A stretch of DNA of 64,000 nt from Dyadobacter fermentans DSM 18053 (GTDB taxonomy: Bacteria > Bacteroidota > Bacteroidia > Cytophagales > Spirosomataceae): the NCBI RefSeq assembly GCF_000023125.1, contig NC_013037.1, positions 2,914,001 to 2,978,000 of the forward strand. The letters are read 5' to 3'. A program made the position numbers and the translations under genes. Under the pieces are notes generated by a model. It saw only the letters and a list, made by a program, of their open reading frames with translations. It ran no database searches and was not told where the DNA came from. Positions within the stretch are counted from its first letter, which is position 1. The number at the start of each line of letters is the position of its first letter. Positions 52,674 through 61,725 of this stretch are shown one piece after another.

Positions 52674-53894
52674 ATGCTTTCAGACAGAAGGTCGTTTTTG
52701 GAGAAAATGTCCCGGATCGGGGCGCTGAGTTTATTGCCGGCCGCGGGCGCACAGGCGGCCGAAATGCAGCCCGCAGCAGCCGAAAAGAACCATTTCGTAG
52801 CCGGCCCCTATTTGCAGAATATGGGTTCGAACGAGGTCACGATCATGTGGATTACCCATAAAAACTGTTTCAGCTGGGTAGAATACGGCGCGGGCACTTA
52901 CACGAGCAAGCGCGAATTCGGCTATAACAACGGGCTTATCGAGGCCAATAACCGGATCAACAAGATCACATTGACGGACCTCAAACCGGGCACGGAGCAC
53001 AAATACAAGATCGTGTCCACTGAGGTGCTGGGTTACAAAGGCTCGAAAGTGGAGTTCGGCGAAACCATTGCCAGCCCGATGTACGGTTTCAAAACCTGGC
53101 CGCAGAATGAGGATGAATTCAAAATGGTGGTTTTCAACGACATCCACGACCGCCCGCAGATCATCCCGCAGCTGCTCTACCGCCATGGGTACACGGGTAA
53201 TGCCAAAGATTACGATTTCGTCGTCTTCAACGGCGATTGCTTCGACTGGGTGACCGAGGAACAGCAAATGGTGGATCACCTGATCAAACCGTCGGTTGAC
53301 ATTTTCGCGACCGAATTTCCGTTCCTGCTCACGCAAGGCAACCATGAATGCCGCGGCAGCTTCTCGCGTCACATTCCGGAATATTATGCCTACCCCGACA
53401 GCAAATACTACTTCGCATTCACCCGCGGGCCGGTGCGGTTTGTGGTGCTGGATTCGGGCGAGGACAAAACCGACGACAGTGTGGAATACGGCGGGCTATC
53501 GGCATTTGACCGTTACCGGGAAGTGCAGAAAAAATGGCTGGAAAGAGAAATAGAGTCGCCAGATTTCAAAAAGGCCGATTTCCGCGTTGTACTAATCCAC
53601 ATTTCCCCCTACCATTCGGGCGACTGGCACGGCACGATGCATTGCCGCGCACTGTTCGGGCCGGTATTGAACAAAGCCAAAATCGACTTGCAAATTTCCG
53701 GGCATACGCACCGCTACATGACGCACGAGCCCGACGCCGACCATAACTGGCCGATCGTGATCGGCGGCGGACCGCTGGAAGGAAAGCGGACGCTCATCAA
53801 GCTCCACGCCACCCGCAAGCAGCTGGACCTCAAAATGATCCGTGACGATGGCGAACTGGTAGGAAAATTCCTGATCCCGAAGAAGGGCAAATGA
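52674..53894 (+). CDS. Secreted metallophosphoesterase with N-terminal FN3-like domain
   Basis: This 406-residue protein begins SDRRSFLEKMS followed by a short hydrophobic stretch, which resembles a twin-arginine signal. An FN3-like beta domain (about 40-145; GPYLQNMGSNEVTIMWI, LTDLKPGTEHKYKI) precedes a calcineurin-like catalytic domain with VVFNDIHDRP (D, H), FNGDCFDW, TQGNHECRG, IHISPYHSGDWHG and SGHTHRYM. This is the layout of purple-acid-phosphatase-like enzymes. It should hydrolyse a phosphate ester in the periplasm or outside. It follows susD by 36 bp and is probably part of the same regulon. Confidence 0.88.
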   Translation: MLSDRRSFLEKMSRIGALSLLPAAGAQAAEMQPAAAEKNHFVAGPYLQNMGSNEVTIMWITHKNCFSWVEYGAGTYTSKREFGYNNGLIEANNRINKITLTDLKPGTEHKYKIVSTEVLGYKGSKVEFGETIASPMYGFKTWPQNEDEFKMVVFNDIHDRPQIIPQLLYRHGYTGNAKDYDFVVFNGDCFDWVTEEQQMVDHLIKPSVDIFATEFPFLLTQGNHECRGSFSRHIPEYYAYPDSKYYFAFTRGPVRFVVLDSGEDKTDDSVEYGGLSAFDRYREVQKKWLEREIESPDFKKADFRVVLIHISPYHSGDWHGTMHCRALFGPVLNKAKIDLQISGHTHRYMTHEPDADHNWPIVIGGGPLEGKRTLIKLHATRKQLDLKMIRDDGELVGKFLIPKKGK

Positions 53895-53949
53895 CCCGGA
53901 TTTTCATCATGAGTTAATATTAATCGCATATTTTTGAATCCGAAACAGG

Positions 53950-53968
53950 AGACCCTTCGGGGTCTTTT
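53950..53968 (+). terminator. Short intrinsic terminator
   Basis: AGACCC (53950-53955), loop TTCG, GGGTCT (53960-53965) and then T-rich sequence. The UUCG loop is especially stable. It separates the metallophosphoesterase and EEP genes, so the latter may have its own promoter or rely on read-through. Confidence 0.75.
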
Positions 53969-54001
53969 GTTTTATAGTTAACCAATCATCTTTCATACCT
54001 A

Positions 54002-54844
54002 ATGAAAAAATTTGCCCTTTACCTGCTTGCGATGCTGCTCGTTACAACGGCATCGTTCGCTCAGAAAACCGCAACTATTAATGTAGCGTCGTACAACCTT
54101 CGTTACAACACCCCCAACGACGGCGTGAATGCCTGGCCCAACCGCAAAGAGAATGTCAAAGGCCTCATCCGCTTCCACGAATTCGACATTTTCGGCGTGC
54201 AGGAAGCGCTGGTAGGCCAGCTGAAAGACGTGGCCGAGCTCCCCGAATTCGCCTACTACGGCAAAGGCCGCGATGATGGTAAGGAAGGCGGCGAGCATTC
54301 GGCTATTTTTTACAAAAAAGACCGTTTCAAACTGCTCAAATCAGGCGACTTCTGGCTGAGCGAAACTCCCGACAAACCGGGCCTGGGCTGGGATGCTACC
54401 TGCTGCAACCGCATTTGCTCCTGGGCGCAGTTTGAGGATTTGAAAACTAAAAAGAAGTTTTTCTTCTTCAACGTGCATTTCGACCACCAGGGCGTAGAGG
54501 CGCGCCGGCAATCGGGCCATTTGATGGTCAAAAAAATAAAGGAAATCGCCGGCAACAGCACCGCAATCCTGACAGGCGATTTCAATTCCACACCGGAAAC
54601 CGAGCAGATCAAAACCTTGGGCGCCGCGCTTAACGACACGCACGACGTGACAAAACAAGCGCCTTACGGCCCGGAAGGCACATTCAACAGCTTCAAATTC
54701 GATGCGCCGATGAAGGCACGCATTGACTATATTTTTGTGAGCAAAAATGTGGACGTGCTGAAATACGGCGTTCTTACCGATTCCAAAGAGCAGCGCTATC
54801 CGTCGGACCACCAGCCTGTGTTGGTGAAAATTGAGATCAAGTAA
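54002..54844 (+). CDS. Secreted endonuclease/exonuclease/phosphatase (EEP) family enzyme
   Basis: This 280-residue protein has a signal peptide (1-20, ending SFAQ) and the full EEP catalytic set: NVASYNLRYNTPND (metal Asn), FGVQEAL (Glu), HFDHQGVEARRQS, GDFNSTPET (Asp/Asn), RIDYIFVS and SDHQPV (Asp-His). Secreted family members hydrolyse phosphodiesters or phosphomonoesters such as sphingomyelin or inositol phosphates, and some act on DNA; substrate cannot be assigned. Position behind SusC, SusD and another phosphoesterase points to a phosphate-ester substrate. Confidence 0.88.
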   Translation: MKKFALYLLAMLLVTTASFAQKTATINVASYNLRYNTPNDGVNAWPNRKENVKGLIRFHEFDIFGVQEALVGQLKDVAELPEFAYYGKGRDDGKEGGEHSAIFYKKDRFKLLKSGDFWLSETPDKPGLGWDATCCNRICSWAQFEDLKTKKKFFFFNVHFDHQGVEARRQSGHLMVKKIKEIAGNSTAILTGDFNSTPETEQIKTLGAALNDTHDVTKQAPYGPEGTFNSFKFDAPMKARIDYIFVSKNVDVLKYGVLTDSKEQRYPSDHQPVLVKIEIK

Positions 54845-54860
54845 ATTTTACAAATGATCT

Positions 54861-54920
54861 ATCGGCAGCCGGCCCGTCGCATTTCGGAACCTATCCAATC
54901 GCGATTGGCCGGCTGCTGAT
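54861..54920. repeat. Inverted repeat after EEP gene
   Basis: Arms 54861-54874 and 54907-54920 (core GCAGCCGGCC/GGCCGGCTGC) pair over 14 bp with one G:U and a 32-base loop. There is no T-run, so it may stabilise the transcript end rather than terminate it. Confidence 0.5.
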
Positions 54921-54977
54921 ATTATATGCCGGATAAGTCTTAAATTGTAAGCGTGTTACGAATATCGTTTGCTCAAA

Positions 54978-55649
54978 ATGCTTAAAACGCTGCTGCTGTT
55001 CCTTACCATTTTCCCGCTTGCTTTCAGCTCCACCGAAAGGGTCAAAATCAAGATTATTGCGCCAAAGGCATGGAACGACAGAAAAGCCATTCTACTGACG
55101 CGGGAAAAGGGTTTCGCAGCTGTGGTGCATTCGATCCGCCTCGGTTTCGACACCACGCACCTCAGCATGGACGCCGACCTGCTCCCGGACCTCTACCAAT
55201 TCCAGGTATCTCAAAAGAAGGGCGCATTAACCTTCTTCTTCGACCCCGGCACCGAAATCCGTCTCGACACATCCAACCTTGCCCGATCACAGGTAAGCCG
55301 TTCTAAAAGCAACGAGGAATGGCAGGAATACCAAACGCGCATCCAAACGCCTTCCGACCAGCGGCAGAACGCCTACGTTCACGCCGAGGCGCTTGCAAAA
55401 AAGCGCAACCACGCCGACAGCGTAAAATACTGGGTCGTCAGGCAGGCCACGGAACGCGAAATGCAATGGGATTCGACCGCCGCATTCATCACCAGCCACC
55501 CGAAATCCTACGTGAGCCTGTATCTTCTGAAAGTGAACTGGTTTGCATTGAAAGACCGCAAACTCTTCGAAAAACTGCATCCTTCACTCGCGCACCATCG
55601 GAATTATCGGTTTTTGAGAGAGCGGAGCAAAGGGATCGTCAGAAAGTAA
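54978..55649 (+). CDS. Secreted protein with DUF4369-like domain
   Basis: From ATG at 54978 the product is 223 residues with a signal peptide (1-17, LLLFLTIFPLAFSS). The sequence, IKIIAPKAWNDRKAILLTRE, then a LPDLYQFQV and TFFFDPGTEIRLDTSNL pattern, then a helical part (SYVSLYLLKVNWFAL), resembles the DUF4369 N-terminal domain usually joined to a thioredoxin-like domain in Bacteroidetes. No thioredoxin CxxC follows here; the protein ends in a basic tail. It may be a stand-alone or truncated member. An upstream TTG at 54969 is rejected. Confidence 0.55.
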   Translation: MLKTLLLFLTIFPLAFSSTERVKIKIIAPKAWNDRKAILLTREKGFAAVVHSIRLGFDTTHLSMDADLLPDLYQFQVSQKKGALTFFFDPGTEIRLDTSNLARSQVSRSKSNEEWQEYQTRIQTPSDQRQNAYVHAEALAKKRNHADSVKYWVVRQATEREMQWDSTAAFITSHPKSYVSLYLLKVNWFALKDRKLFEKLHPSLAHHRNYRFLRERSKGIVRK

Positions 55650-55708
55650 TTGAATATAAACGAAGCTTACTCTCGCAAACATTCCAATCAAGGGCAATCG
55701 AAAAAAAT

Positions 55709-55744
55709 GCACGGTCCTCCCAAAACTATTTGAAAGAACCGTGC
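55709..55744 (-). terminator. Terminator of secreted paralogue 1
   Basis: Arms GCACGGT (55709-55715) and ACCGTGC (55738-55744) form a stem with a 22-base loop. On the minus strand it is followed by seven T and lies 53 bp past the stop of the 550-residue gene. Confidence 0.65.
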
Positions 55745-55797
55745 GATTTATAAAGCAACCGTGTACATCATACTGGTCAGGTTCACTCAGTGCGCCG

Positions 55798-57450
55798 CTA
55801 GTTAATCCCGCTACTGAGAGATGTAATTATCGTGTTGTTGGTCGTGATCTGCTCTCCGCCTCCACCTGCGGCAGGAATAATGATGGATACGCTTTGCGTA
55901 GTGTTGGCCGGCGTCCCGCTGTTGCGTGTTACCTTAAAACCGATATCGGAATAGCCATTGGCCGCAATGCCATACTTGGAAGTAACTTTGATAAAACCAT
56001 TATCTTCCGTGAAAGTCCAGAAATCATTATTGTTAAAAATCCCGCCATCAACATCCGACTGCCCGGCTCCGGGATTATACGAAATCGTAAAACCCGGCAT
56101 CTTGGAAACCATAAAATAAACCGAACAATTGCTATCCTCCGCCTTAATGTTGTGTATCCTGACGACGAAGTCCCTGCTTGCGTTTGGGGCGAAGGTCAAG
56201 GAGTTGATACTCATGGTAGGGCCGAGGTTGGGGATGCCAGCATTGACAGCGTTTTCTACATGCACCTTCGAAGTCGTCGCCTGACCTGGCAAAAGAGACC
56301 ATGTCCCTTCAAGAAAGTCATAATAAAAAGCATAGTAATCGCCGGGAGGGGCGGCTTTGGGGTCAGGGACCGATAATCCCGAATGCGTATCATTGTTATA
56401 CCAACGCACCTGCATTCCGGGATTTTCCAGCAGCGTTAGGTCAGTCGTAGTAGCCGGGCACGAAATTGTTACGTTTGTCGCTTTGAGCGAAACATGCGTT
56501 GGCTGATGCATAAACTTCATTTCAGCCGTAGATGTCGGTACGTTGTAACAATTAAGATCTTTGGCATAATAGAATGCATAGTAAGGCTTCAAGGTTGCCG
56601 TTGCATTCGAAATGGGCGCTTTCGCTACCTCTTCCGGCGTCAAGCTTGGATCGGTAGAGTTAGGTCCGGATTTCCATACAAGCTCATAGTTCTGCGGAGG
56701 TGTGCTGTTGATTGTCACTGCGTTCAAATTCAACTTATCAGAAGGAAAAGGTGTATTGATCGGCGACGGGGTGCCTATGGAAACCTGAGCGCTTGGTGTA
56801 CAATCGAAGGGATATTTGTCGATGCTGAAATGTACGTAGCCGGGTGTACTGCCAGGTGTTTTGCCCGACATCCTGAATCGAAGCGTGGGGGACAATGGTT
56901 TAAAACTTATAACTCTCGTTGTCCAATGCTGTTGGCTCTGTGCATCGGGGAAATCAGTTGTTTGCGACTTTACTAAAATATCGGGATTTTGACCGACAGT
57001 TACAATTTCCATCTTAGCAGATTCCGCATAAATTATCTCATCAGTGTTACCACCATCGTAAACATTAGCTGCACATACGCTATATCTGAATACGTAGGTT
57101 TTGTTAACATCGAACCCACTTACATCCACATAAAGTTTGTCGTTCACTGCTCCTTCAGAAGTCTTAAGTGAAACGAACGAATTCTTACCAGCTCCATCAG
57201 GTAGACCCTGAGAATAGGTGGATGGAGGAACATCCAGCACTCCCATATAAATGTACCATTGGTAATCAAGTTTTGTAACATCAATACCTGGATTGTAGAT
57301 ATCCGATATAAACGGCGTACCAATGGCATTGTAATTGGTCGGCACACAATTAGGGCACGGCACGCCGGTAGTCGGAGAAAACTGTTGCGCATGAATTGCA
57401 ACCGAGCAAAGGAGAAGCGCGCCAATAAGGCAAGATAGAATAGATTTCAT
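55798..57450 (-). CDS. Large secreted protein, tandem paralogue 1
   Basis: This 550-residue protein has a signal peptide (1-21, ending IHAQ), then FSPTTG-CxxC-PTNY near residues 24-40, a jelly-roll-like part (about 60-220; VPPSTYSQGLPDGAGKNSF), two Ig-like parts marked by LKPYYAFYYAKD and PPGDYYAFYYD, and a final part ending IIPAAGGGGEQI. It matches the 57526-59172 protein along its length. No catalytic motif or T9SS C-terminal domain was recognised. It is last in a run of three secreted-protein genes; a structural or adhesive role at the surface is inferred. Confidence 0.75.
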   Translation of the reverse strand: MKSILSCLIGALLLCSVAIHAQQFSPTTGVPCPNCVPTNYNAIGTPFISDIYNPGIDVTKLDYQWYIYMGVLDVPPSTYSQGLPDGAGKNSFVSLKTSEGAVNDKLYVDVSGFDVNKTYVFRYSVCAANVYDGGNTDEIIYAESAKMEIVTVGQNPDILVKSQTTDFPDAQSQQHWTTRVISFKPLSPTLRFRMSGKTPGSTPGYVHFSIDKYPFDCTPSAQVSIGTPSPINTPFPSDKLNLNAVTINSTPPQNYELVWKSGPNSTDPSLTPEEVAKAPISNATATLKPYYAFYYAKDLNCYNVPTSTAEMKFMHQPTHVSLKATNVTISCPATTTDLTLLENPGMQVRWYNNDTHSGLSVPDPKAAPPGDYYAFYYDFLEGTWSLLPGQATTSKVHVENAVNAGIPNLGPTMSINSLTFAPNASRDFVVRIHNIKAEDSNCSVYFMVSKMPGFTISYNPGAGQSDVDGGIFNNNDFWTFTEDNGFIKVTSKYGIAANGYSDIGFKVTRNSGTPANTTQSVSIIIPAAGGGGEQITTNNTIITSLSSGIN

Positions 57451-57525
57451 ATATTAATAGAAAATGCGAATGATAGTTTAGCATCCGCGATGCATAGCCA
57501 CCGCGGACGCGTAGTGATTAATTAC

Positions 57526-59172
57526 TTAGTTAGCCGTGAAAGCGGTAATGACCTGATTATTGTCAAGAACATTCTCGCCACCACCACCCGCGGCCGGAAT
57601 GATGACGTTTAAAGTCTGTGTGGTTCCGGCAGTGGTTCCGCCATTTCGAGATATTTTAAAACCAATGACAGACTTCTCTCCGGCTGCCATGCCCGTCTTC
57701 GATGTCACCGTAATGAAACCTGCATTCTCCGAAAAAGTCCACTTGTCATTGTTATTTGCAGTCCCTCCGTCTACGTCAGATTGGCCAGCAGTGGTTTGGT
57801 ATTGAATGTTGTAACCCGGGATTTTAGAGACCAGGAAATAAACGGAGCAATTGCTGTTTTGCTGGGCAATGTTATGAATGTTGACAACAAAGTCCCTGAC
57901 AGCGCCCGGCCCGAAACCTAACGAATTAATACCGAGCGTCGGTCCAAGATTCGGGGTGCCCGCAGCCACTGCATTAACGACAGATACCTTAGGAGCCGCC
58001 ACCTCCCCTGGTTTAAGCGACCAAGTGCCTGCCGAGAATTCATAATAAAAAGCATAGTAGTCGCCCGGCGGAGCGGCCTTCGCATCGAAAACGGGCAATC
58101 CCGAATGCGTATTATTTTTGTACCACCTCACCTGGGCGGCGGGATTGTCTTCCAGTAGTGTCAGGTCAGCCGTGGTGTCAGGGCATGCTATCGCGACATT
58201 CGTTTCTTTTAAGGGAACCTGTTGAGAGACATGCATGAATTTCAATTCTGCTTGCGATACAGGTACATTATAACAATTAAAGTCCTTCGCATAGAAGAAA
58301 GCATAGTAAGGTTTAAGGTTTGCAGGATCGAGATTTGAAACAGAAACTTTCGATGCTTCCTCAGGTGAAAGTGATGGATCGGTGGCATTAGGGCCAAGTT
58401 TCCACACCAGTTCGGCAGACTCCGGTACGCCGCCATTAATGCTAACTGTTGATAAATCGAGTGTGCTTGAAGGGAACATAACATTATATTTGCTCGAAGG
58501 AAATGTAAAGTTTACCTGGCTCGATGAAAGTGGACATTCAAGCGGGTACTTGTCAATACTAAAATTGACATAGCCTGCGGATTGACCGGGTGTGCTACCA
58601 GACAGCTTAAATCTAAGTGTGGGAGCCAGAGCTTCAAATGTAATTTCCTCGGTAAGCCACTGATTCCGAGTGAGATTTGTAAATGTGGTTATCTTCTCTG
58701 CAATGAACAAATTAGGATTCTGCCCAACTGTGAAAATGTTCATAGTTGCGGACTCTCCGAAAGGCGAGTTATTACCAGCTTGATAGTGGATACTTGCGGA
58801 AAGGACCGCGTAACTAAACTTATAAGTTTTCCCAACAACAAAACCGCTAACATCAATAGCCAGCTGGTCATTATAAATCCCTTGAGAAGAAGTTTTAAGC
58901 GTCACAAACGAATTTTTTCCTTGCCCAGATGGCAGTCCCTGAGAATATGTCGATGGGGGAATCGGCAAGAGCTTACCAGGAAGATTCCAGGAATCTACCG
59001 AACTGCCATATGGATCCCAAACATTTGAGATGCTGGGCGACTTTGACATAGAATAGTTAACGGGATGGCAATTGTAACAGGAATGACCCGTAGTTGGAGA
59101 AAACTGCTGGGCATTCCCAACACTAATTGCCAGCAAGAAAATGCAAAGAGAAGAAATTAGTAAAACTTTCAT
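57526..59172 (-). CDS. Large secreted protein, tandem paralogue 2
   Basis: From ATG at 59172 the product is 548 residues: signal peptide (1-20, ending GNAQ), FSPTTG-H-S-CYNC-HPVNY with the same spacing as its neighbour, PIPPSTYSQGLPSGQGKNSF, LKPYYAFFYAKDFNCYNVP, PPGDYYAFYYE, and an end IIPAAGGGGENV. The gene arose by tandem duplication with the downstream copy; the DNA is diverged, so the event is not recent. A longer frame to 59316 is rejected for the signal peptide. It lies 31 bp after the T9SS cargo gene, so all three are probably cotranscribed. Confidence 0.75.
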   Translation of the reverse strand: MKVLLISSLCIFLLAISVGNAQQFSPTTGHSCYNCHPVNYSMSKSPSISNVWDPYGSSVDSWNLPGKLLPIPPSTYSQGLPSGQGKNSFVTLKTSSQGIYNDQLAIDVSGFVVGKTYKFSYAVLSASIHYQAGNNSPFGESATMNIFTVGQNPNLFIAEKITTFTNLTRNQWLTEEITFEALAPTLRFKLSGSTPGQSAGYVNFSIDKYPLECPLSSSQVNFTFPSSKYNVMFPSSTLDLSTVSINGGVPESAELVWKLGPNATDPSLSPEEASKVSVSNLDPANLKPYYAFFYAKDFNCYNVPVSQAELKFMHVSQQVPLKETNVAIACPDTTADLTLLEDNPAAQVRWYKNNTHSGLPVFDAKAAPPGDYYAFYYEFSAGTWSLKPGEVAAPKVSVVNAVAAGTPNLGPTLGINSLGFGPGAVRDFVVNIHNIAQQNSNCSVYFLVSKIPGYNIQYQTTAGQSDVDGGTANNNDKWTFSENAGFITVTSKTGMAAGEKSVIGFKISRNGGTTAGTTQTLNVIIPAAGGGGENVLDNNQVITAFTAN

Positions 59173-59203
59173 ACATATGGGGGAGAAAAATGTAAAACAT
59201 AAA

Positions 59204-60229
59204 TTACCTGACAACTGCAACACTGTACCTGTTTTCGGAACCGTCCGCATTTTTAATCCGAACCGTGTAAATGCCGGGAGTGAACGGTCGCACATCGATT
59301 TTGGATTCAGGCTCATTTCCCGAAAAGTACATGCGCCGGCCCGTGTTGTCGTGAATGGACACCTCCGACACCTTCTCCCAATTCTTATCGCTCAAATGCA
59401 GAAAATCAACCACCGGATTTGGATATACCATTGCCGAGGCAATTTCGAATCTCAGGCCCTTTACACTGCTGAATGCGGTACTTCCGTCGTTATCGATCAT
59501 CTTTAACCGGTAAAGGTTTTCGCCGTTCATCGGACTTCTGTCTACTGCTTCGTAGGTTCGGATTGTGGTGCTTTCTCCCGCAGATTGGACCGTTTCGATC
59601 GTCGCCCAGGCTTTGCCATCAGCACTGCGCTGCACCTCGAACCGATCACTGTTTGTCTCTTCGGACGTCGCCCAGGTCAGGGACGCATTCCCCTCTTGCT
59701 TTACGGCTTCAAACTTTGTTAACTTCACAGGCAGGTTCACAACGACCGGGATGGTTGTAGTACTGTTGTCATCGTTCGGATTGTTGCTCAACGGGGTCGT
59801 GTATGCTAAATTTGCCGTGATGAGTCCGGTTCCAATGGCATTCCCTTGCACCCGAATCCGAAAAGTGTAGCAAGTGAAATTCGGCAATTGCGGAAGGTAT
59901 AGCACTCTCACGTTATGTCCTTGCACCGGATCATTTTCAAGCTTTTGAATCTCGAGTTCAGCGGTAGGTGCGCTTCCATCCAGATTAGTCACTTCCAAAA
60001 TCGTCAGATTGTCAGGAAAACTAATAAGCGGCCTTAAAACACCTGCGGGAACGGCATCCGCTACAACGTCCTGAGCGCAGATTGTCACGTCCAAAAATCC
60101 CTGAGCTCCTTCCATGATGGACGGCTGTGCAGGTTGGATGTTGATGCCTGCATTCTGTGCGCGCACCAGCTGCGGCATCAATAAAACGGTCAGCGCAATG
60201 ACGCTGAACCACATTCTTCTTGTTCTCAT
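59204..60229 (-). CDS. Secreted protein with type IX secretion (T9SS type A) sorting domain
   Basis: From ATG at 60229 the product is 341 residues: signal peptide (1-24, ending VRAQ), a beta-sandwich (about 25-160), a linker with the LTKFEAVKQEGNASLTWATSEETNSDRFEV-type pattern near 168-195 that often precedes sorting domains (quoted in parts: LTKFEAV, SLTWATSEE), and a C-terminal domain (about 260-341) with VYPNPVVDFLHL, IHDNTGRRM and FTPGIYTVRI. This C-terminal domain is the T9SS type A sorting signal. The protein should be exported by the type IX system and anchored at the cell surface. It is first in the three-gene run. Confidence 0.85.
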   Translation of the reverse strand: MRTRRMWFSVIALTVLLMPQLVRAQNAGINIQPAQPSIMEGAQGFLDVTICAQDVVADAVPAGVLRPLISFPDNLTILEVTNLDGSAPTAELEIQKLENDPVQGHNVRVLYLPQLPNFTCYTFRIRVQGNAIGTGLITANLAYTTPLSNNPNDDNSTTTIPVVVNLPVKLTKFEAVKQEGNASLTWATSEETNSDRFEVQRSADGKAWATIETVQSAGESTTIRTYEAVDRSPMNGENLYRLKMIDNDGSTAFSSVKGLRFEIASAMVYPNPVVDFLHLSDKNWEKVSEVSIHDNTGRRMYFSGNEPESKIDVRPFTPGIYTVRIKNADGSENRYSVAVVR

Positions 60230-60374
60230 AGTATGCTTGTTTAAAGTATTGATATAGTAGAAATCAAATTTCTGCACTTTGAATTAGGGTTAATGCATGC
60301 ATTGAGCCTGAGGCAGAAAGAGATGACCGACCGGTTTTCAATGCCCGTAACCCTGGACCTAGCTGCGTATTACG

Positions 60375-61691
60375 ATGAGCCCCATTCACCGAATATTCCG
60401 TCACGTCGTTTACGTCGCGGTCATATTAGCCCTCGTCCGATGTACCGTTAACAGACGAGCGGTCGATAGTGCGGCTTATATCCGCGAAGTCAATCATAAG
60501 GAGATTGCCTCCGAAAGCGGCATCATCGCCATCATCGGCGCGACCATCATCGACGGGACTGGGAACGTGCCTCTGCACAGCGGCTGCGTCATCGTCGAAA
60601 ACGGGCTGATCACCGCGGCAGGATCCATGAAAAATACCGTAATCCCACCCCGCGCACAGGTCGTCGATGCCGCCGGCCTCACATTGTTGCCCGGCTTTAT
60701 CGATGCCCATTTTCATCTGGATGGCGTTCATAACCTTCCGGCCCGGTTTCTCCTTAATGGCGTTACTTCGCTCCGCGACCCGGGTGCATGGATCGAGGCG
60801 TACGATGGCGAACGGGCCGGCTCCGAGCCGGTCCCGAGGCTTTTCCTTGCCGGCCCTCACCTGGATATGTTTCCACCTGCCTACCCGCGCGACGCCTACG
60901 TGGTGAGGGATGCCGGAGAGGCCGTGCGCCAGGTGAACCGGTTGGCCGACCGGGGAGCGTCGGTGATCAAGGTATATTATCGCCTACCTCCGGCCATTAT
61001 CCGCGAAGTGTGCAAAGCCGCACATGCCCGCGGACTGCCTGTGACCGCGCATCTCGAAATCACCGAAGCCCGCGAGGCGATCGAAGCAGGCCTGGATGGC
61101 ATTGAACATATTACGTCGTTCGGGCTGTCGCTCGTTCCGCAAAGGGCCGGCGAGCGGTACCGGCAGATGGTCATGGCCGACAATAATGCGAGAAAACAAG
61201 GTCGTTACGACATTTGGAAAAGCATTAATCCCGACAGCCCTATGACCGATTCGCTAGGGATTTTTCTCAAAAGTAAAGGAACATTTGTAACCCCTACACT
61301 CGGTGCATTTGAATACCAGGCCGCCGACGGCCAGCCGCTGGACACTGCGCGATTGGAAGGGTTTTTGAAAATGAAAAAGATAACCGGCAAGCTGCACCGC
61401 GCCGGGGCAAAAATCGTGGTAGGGTCGCATTCGATGATCCCTTACGCCGAAACAGGCTGGGCTTTTCAGCGGGAAATGGAATTGCTGGTAGCTAGCGGCC
61501 TTAGTCCAGCCGAGGTGATTACTGCGGCTACGATGCAAAATGCACGCTTTTTCCGTATCGACAAGCGTCTTGGCAGTATCGAAAAAGGTAAGCAGGCCGA
61601 TCTGATCCTCATTAAAGGCAATCCATTGAACGACATTTCCGCGTGCCGCAATGTTACCAGGGCAATGTTGAACGGCGTTTGGATTAAATGA
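60375..61691 (+). CDS. Amidohydrolase-family lipoprotein
   Basis: This 438-residue protein has a lipoprotein-like signal with Cys23 (LALVRC) and an amidohydrolase domain: GATIIDGTG and VIVENGLI in the N-terminal beta-part, metal motif LLPGFIDAHFHLDG near 105-116, IKVYYRLP near 200, HLEIT and GIEHITSFG near 222-245, and IEKGKQADLILIKGNPLNDI at the end. The usual metal Asp site (GTDA) reads GSHS here, so metal binding may be altered. Family members hydrolyse cyclic or peptide amides. It is divergent from the T9SS gene with a 145-bp gap. Confidence 0.8.
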   Translation: MSPIHRIFRHVVYVAVILALVRCTVNRRAVDSAAYIREVNHKEIASESGIIAIIGATIIDGTGNVPLHSGCVIVENGLITAAGSMKNTVIPPRAQVVDAAGLTLLPGFIDAHFHLDGVHNLPARFLLNGVTSLRDPGAWIEAYDGERAGSEPVPRLFLAGPHLDMFPPAYPRDAYVVRDAGEAVRQVNRLADRGASVIKVYYRLPPAIIREVCKAAHARGLPVTAHLEITEAREAIEAGLDGIEHITSFGLSLVPQRAGERYRQMVMADNNARKQGRYDIWKSINPDSPMTDSLGIFLKSKGTFVTPTLGAFEYQAADGQPLDTARLEGFLKMKKITGKLHRAGAKIVVGSHSMIPYAETGWAFQREMELLVASGLSPAEVITAATMQNARFFRIDKRLGSIEKGKQADLILIKGNPLNDISACRNVTRAMLNGVWIK

Positions 61692-61725
61692 GCCGGATAG
61701 TTACATTGCTTAAAACATCGAGATA

